From NCBI GenBank assembly GCA_964515915.1, contig CAZEXM010000064.1:1-15092 (forward strand): a DNA stretch of 15,092 nt. Direction: 5' to 3'. The stretch's first letter is position 1; the number at the start of each line of letters is the position of its first letter. This DNA is from JAHOYW01 sp964515915 (GTDB lineage: Bacteria > Verrucomicrobiota > Lentisphaeria > Victivallales > Victivallaceae). Position numbers and translations under genes: made by a program. Below, in pieces: positions 13,225 to 15,092 of this stretch. The notes beneath the pieces are model-generated. The model ran no database searches. It saw nothing but the letters and a program-made list of their open reading frames with translations, and was not told the origin of the DNA.

Positions 13225-14523
13225 ATGGCAGGCAAAGTCGTCAAACTTGAAATCGGAACAGTCTATCAGAAGGTAGCAAATGGTAGCTATTACTTTCGCT
13301 ATCAAATTAATGGTCAGCGTAAGGCAGTTAGCTTACAGACCAAAAACCAGAAAGAGGCAATCAAAAAAGCTAAGGATATGATTCCTATAGTAAAGGCTAC
13401 CACTACTGATGTGATTTCAGCGCATGTCAAACAAGCCCGTGGATTGGCTGCCAGAAAGAAATCATTACCACTAACGAATGCCTGGGAAGTTTATTCGAAA
13501 CATCCTGAACGGGCCACGCCAGCTACAGTCAGTGAGCAAGGAGCCTACCGAGCTACTTGGAATGAATTTATTGAATTTGCCGGTCCAACATTAGAAATAA
13601 ATGATATTGCTCCTGAAATTGCCGATAGCTTTGCTCAGCAACTCCGCGGCAATGACCTTGCCGTTGATACTCATAATCGAAAAATTAGAAGACTAAAGAA
13701 AATTTTTGAGGTACTTTCTGATTATCGTTCTGATAATAATCCATTTCTTGCAAAATCGCTACGCCGGAAAGAACGCGAGGAGCAGGAACACCTTGTTCGA
13801 CGGGTATCATTTTCTCGTGAACAGGAAGTTAAATTATTAGAAGCCCTTGACGATGACAGTCGCAAGGTCAAAAATAAGCCTGAGATCAAAGTAATATATC
13901 ATTTGGGGATGTTTACTGGACAGAGGTTAAAGGACTGTGTTCTCTTACGCTGGGACAAGGTGGATTTGAATAGAAAACGGATATGGGTAAAACAGTTTAA
14001 AACCGGTAAGGAAGTTACTATTCCCATGGCTCCGAAATTATTTGAGGTTTTGATGGAGGCGGAAGAATGGAAAGTTGATCATTATGCTTGCCCTAATGTC
14101 GCTAAACGATATAACATCCTGAATTCTGAAGGCAAGAACGTTGGTAATAATCTGGTTAATATTGATGTCCTGCGGGTTATTAAATGGATTGGACTGAAAC
14201 CTTCAGTTGAGGTTCCAGGACGAAAAAAGAAAGTTACGGTATACGGCTTTCATTCATTGAGACATAGCTTTGCATCGTATTGTGCAGAAGCCGGAGTTCC
14301 TAAAGCGGTGGTTCTTTCAATTCTCGGAACCAATTCCGAGATCGTTGACAAGCATTATACTCATATTGGCGAAGAAGCTCAGGAAAAAGCTATAAATTCC
14401 TTGTTCGGTGACGGCAATACCATTTCCGACCGCGATAGAATCACAAATGCTTTAGCAATTATTGATGGCTTAAGAGATAAGAGCCCTGAAATGCTTGAAG
14501 TCGAAAAAGCATTACGGACTTGA
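13225..14523 (+). CDS. Tyrosine recombinase / integrase
   Basis: A 432-residue phage-type site-specific recombinase. The N-terminal 60 or so residues form an arm-binding-like region, followed by a SAM-like core-binding domain (about 85-175) and the catalytic domain (about 195-390). Catalytic residues are R224 (TGQRLKDC), H343 and R346 (HSLRHSFAS), and the nucleophile Y378 (HYTHI). The usual LGH reads LGT (T369), so the second histidine is absent; Y378 and the Arg residues remain. GAGGT lies six bases before the ATG at 13225. It lies beside an intact tRNA-Ser 3' end and converges on a small HTH gene, with 12 bases of overlap at their stops. This matches the integrase module of a genomic island or integrative element whose cargo would be to the right. 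Confidence 0.93.
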   Translation: MAGKVVKLEIGTVYQKVANGSYYFRYQINGQRKAVSLQTKNQKEAIKKAKDMIPIVKATTTDVISAHVKQARGLAARKKSLPLTNAWEVYSKHPERATPATVSEQGAYRATWNEFIEFAGPTLEINDIAPEIADSFAQQLRGNDLAVDTHNRKIRRLKKIFEVLSDYRSDNNPFLAKSLRRKEREEQEHLVRRVSFSREQEVKLLEALDDDSRKVKNKPEIKVIYHLGMFTGQRLKDCVLLRWDKVDLNRKRIWVKQFKTGKEVTIPMAPKLFEVLMEAEEWKVDHYACPNVAKRYNILNSEGKNVGNNLVNIDVLRVIKWIGLKPSVEVPGRKKKVTVYGFHSLRHSFASYCAEAGVPKAVVLSILGTNSEIVDKHYTHIGEEAQEKAINSLFGDGNTISDRDRITNALAIIDGLRDKSPEMLEVEKALRT

Positions 14524-14847
14524 ATTATCCGCCATGATATATTCGACAATGTCGATATTACGGTAACGAACGGATGAACCGACCATCCGTCGATGAAACG
14601 GGAATGCCTTTCCCTTTTCCAGTTTCTTGAAATTGCTGTATCCCAAACCAAGCATTTCAGCGGCTTCCCGCTGGTTAATCAGTTTTGGAACAACAGCAGG
14701 CATTAGTCTGCCTTTGTTGGCTAAATGCTTAAGATTGGCACTAACAATCTGTTCTTCCGAAACAAGTATCACCCCCTCGTCAACAAGCGGTTTTATAATT
14801 CTGGCAATCAGTTTCACAGTTTTTGGTCTGAGCATAGAGTTCAGCAT
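14512..14847 (-). CDS. Small HTH protein (excisionase/AlpA-like)
   Basis: A 111-residue protein with a MerR-like winged helix-turn-helix in the C-terminal half: LINQREAAEMLGLGYSNFKK (57-76), then FHRRMVGSSVRYRNIDIVEY (85-104). This is the excisionase/AlpA style, small DNA-binding proteins that bend att DNA or switch on an integrase. The first 50 residues are not recognised. The start at 14847 has GGGG about eight bases upstream. It converges on the integrase with a 12-base overlap, unlike the usual xis-int tandem order. The 5' region carries repeated sites at 14865-14936 that it could bind to regulate itself. The assignment as Xis is inferred from fold and context. Confidence 0.75.
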   Translation of the reverse strand: MLNSMLRPKTVKLIARIIKPLVDEGVILVSEEQIVSANLKHLANKGRLMPAVVPKLINQREAAEMLGLGYSNFKKLEKGKAFPFHRRMVGSSVRYRNIDIVEYIMADNSSP

Positions 14848-14864
14848 TCCAGTATCCCCTATAA

Positions 14865-14936
14865 ATGGTTATCAATGTAAACTTCTTTGTCTTTAAGATA
14901 TTACAAGTTTACATCAATGCAACCATAAATGCAAAC
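14865..14936. promoter_or_regulatory. Iterated operator-like sites upstream of the HTH gene
   Basis: On the minus strand the motif GTTT(G/A)CATT(G/T)AT recurs: GTTTGCATTTAT (14936-14925), GTTGCATTGAT (14923-14913) and GTTTACATTGAT (14882-14871). An inverted GTTTACAT lies at 14907-14914. Arms 14865-14884 and 14905-14926 also form an imperfect inverted repeat. Such repeats just before a small HTH gene suggest autoregulation or excision-complex sites. No clean promoter boxes are seen. Confidence 0.5.
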
Positions 14937-15092
14937 AAAATCCTGTTTTTTCTAGAAACAAGCTTATTGAATTCATATTTTTGAGGTAAAAGTAATAAAC
15001 TATACCTGCGAAATAATTTTGGTGGAAGCCTTGGGATATTAGTAATCGGTCAGTCGCCTTGCAGGTCAAAAAATGTAATCAGCCTTTTTTCT

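Overview
The window looks like a chromosomal segment of an uncultured, moderate-GC, probably Gram-negative bacterium. Supporting points are an FHA-linked Tad/Flp secretion operon with a lipoprotein, and short palindromic intergenic elements. I cannot place it more precisely; the PVC/Omnitrophota-like lineages are only a guess.

Layout, left to right. Bases 1-374 are non-coding and structured: a three-stem palindromic element (93-150) and a terminator-like hairpin (222-242). A fused nucleotidyltransferase-HEPN gene follows (375-1247). It is flanked by two copies of a ~73-76 bp repeat in inverted orientation (203-275 and 1318-1393). The right copy forms the 3' end of a predicted minus-strand small RNA (about 1470 to 1351) with a near-consensus promoter, several hairpins and a terminator. 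A beta-carbonic anhydrase (1571-2272), a 263 bp spacer with a 25 bp perfect hairpin, and a DnaQ-like exonuclease (2536-3099) come next. A phenylacetate-CoA ligase-like gene lies on the minus strand (3119-4399), then a small membrane-protein ORF (4593-4751).

Bases 4808-12490 hold one minus-strand operon, transcribed right to left: CpaB, FHA-CpaF/TadA ATPase, TadB, TadC, DUF192 protein, FHA-transmembrane protein and a five-repeat PEGA lipoprotein. Three junctions are 4-base ATGA overlaps or an equivalent TTGA overlap, so translation is probably coupled. It has the motor and inner-membrane platform of a Tad system. No secretin, pilin, prepilin peptidase or TadZ is in the window, so these must be elsewhere if the machine works.

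The right end is a mobile-element junction. After a frameshifted AraC-type remnant (12582-12904) come tRNA-Ser(GCU) (13021-13110), a tyrosine integrase (13225-14523) and a convergent excisionase/AlpA-like HTH gene (14512-14847) with iterated sites upstream. This is the usual layout of an island inserted at a tRNA 3' end, whose cargo would lie to the right, outside the window. I see no recognisable feature in 14937-15092.
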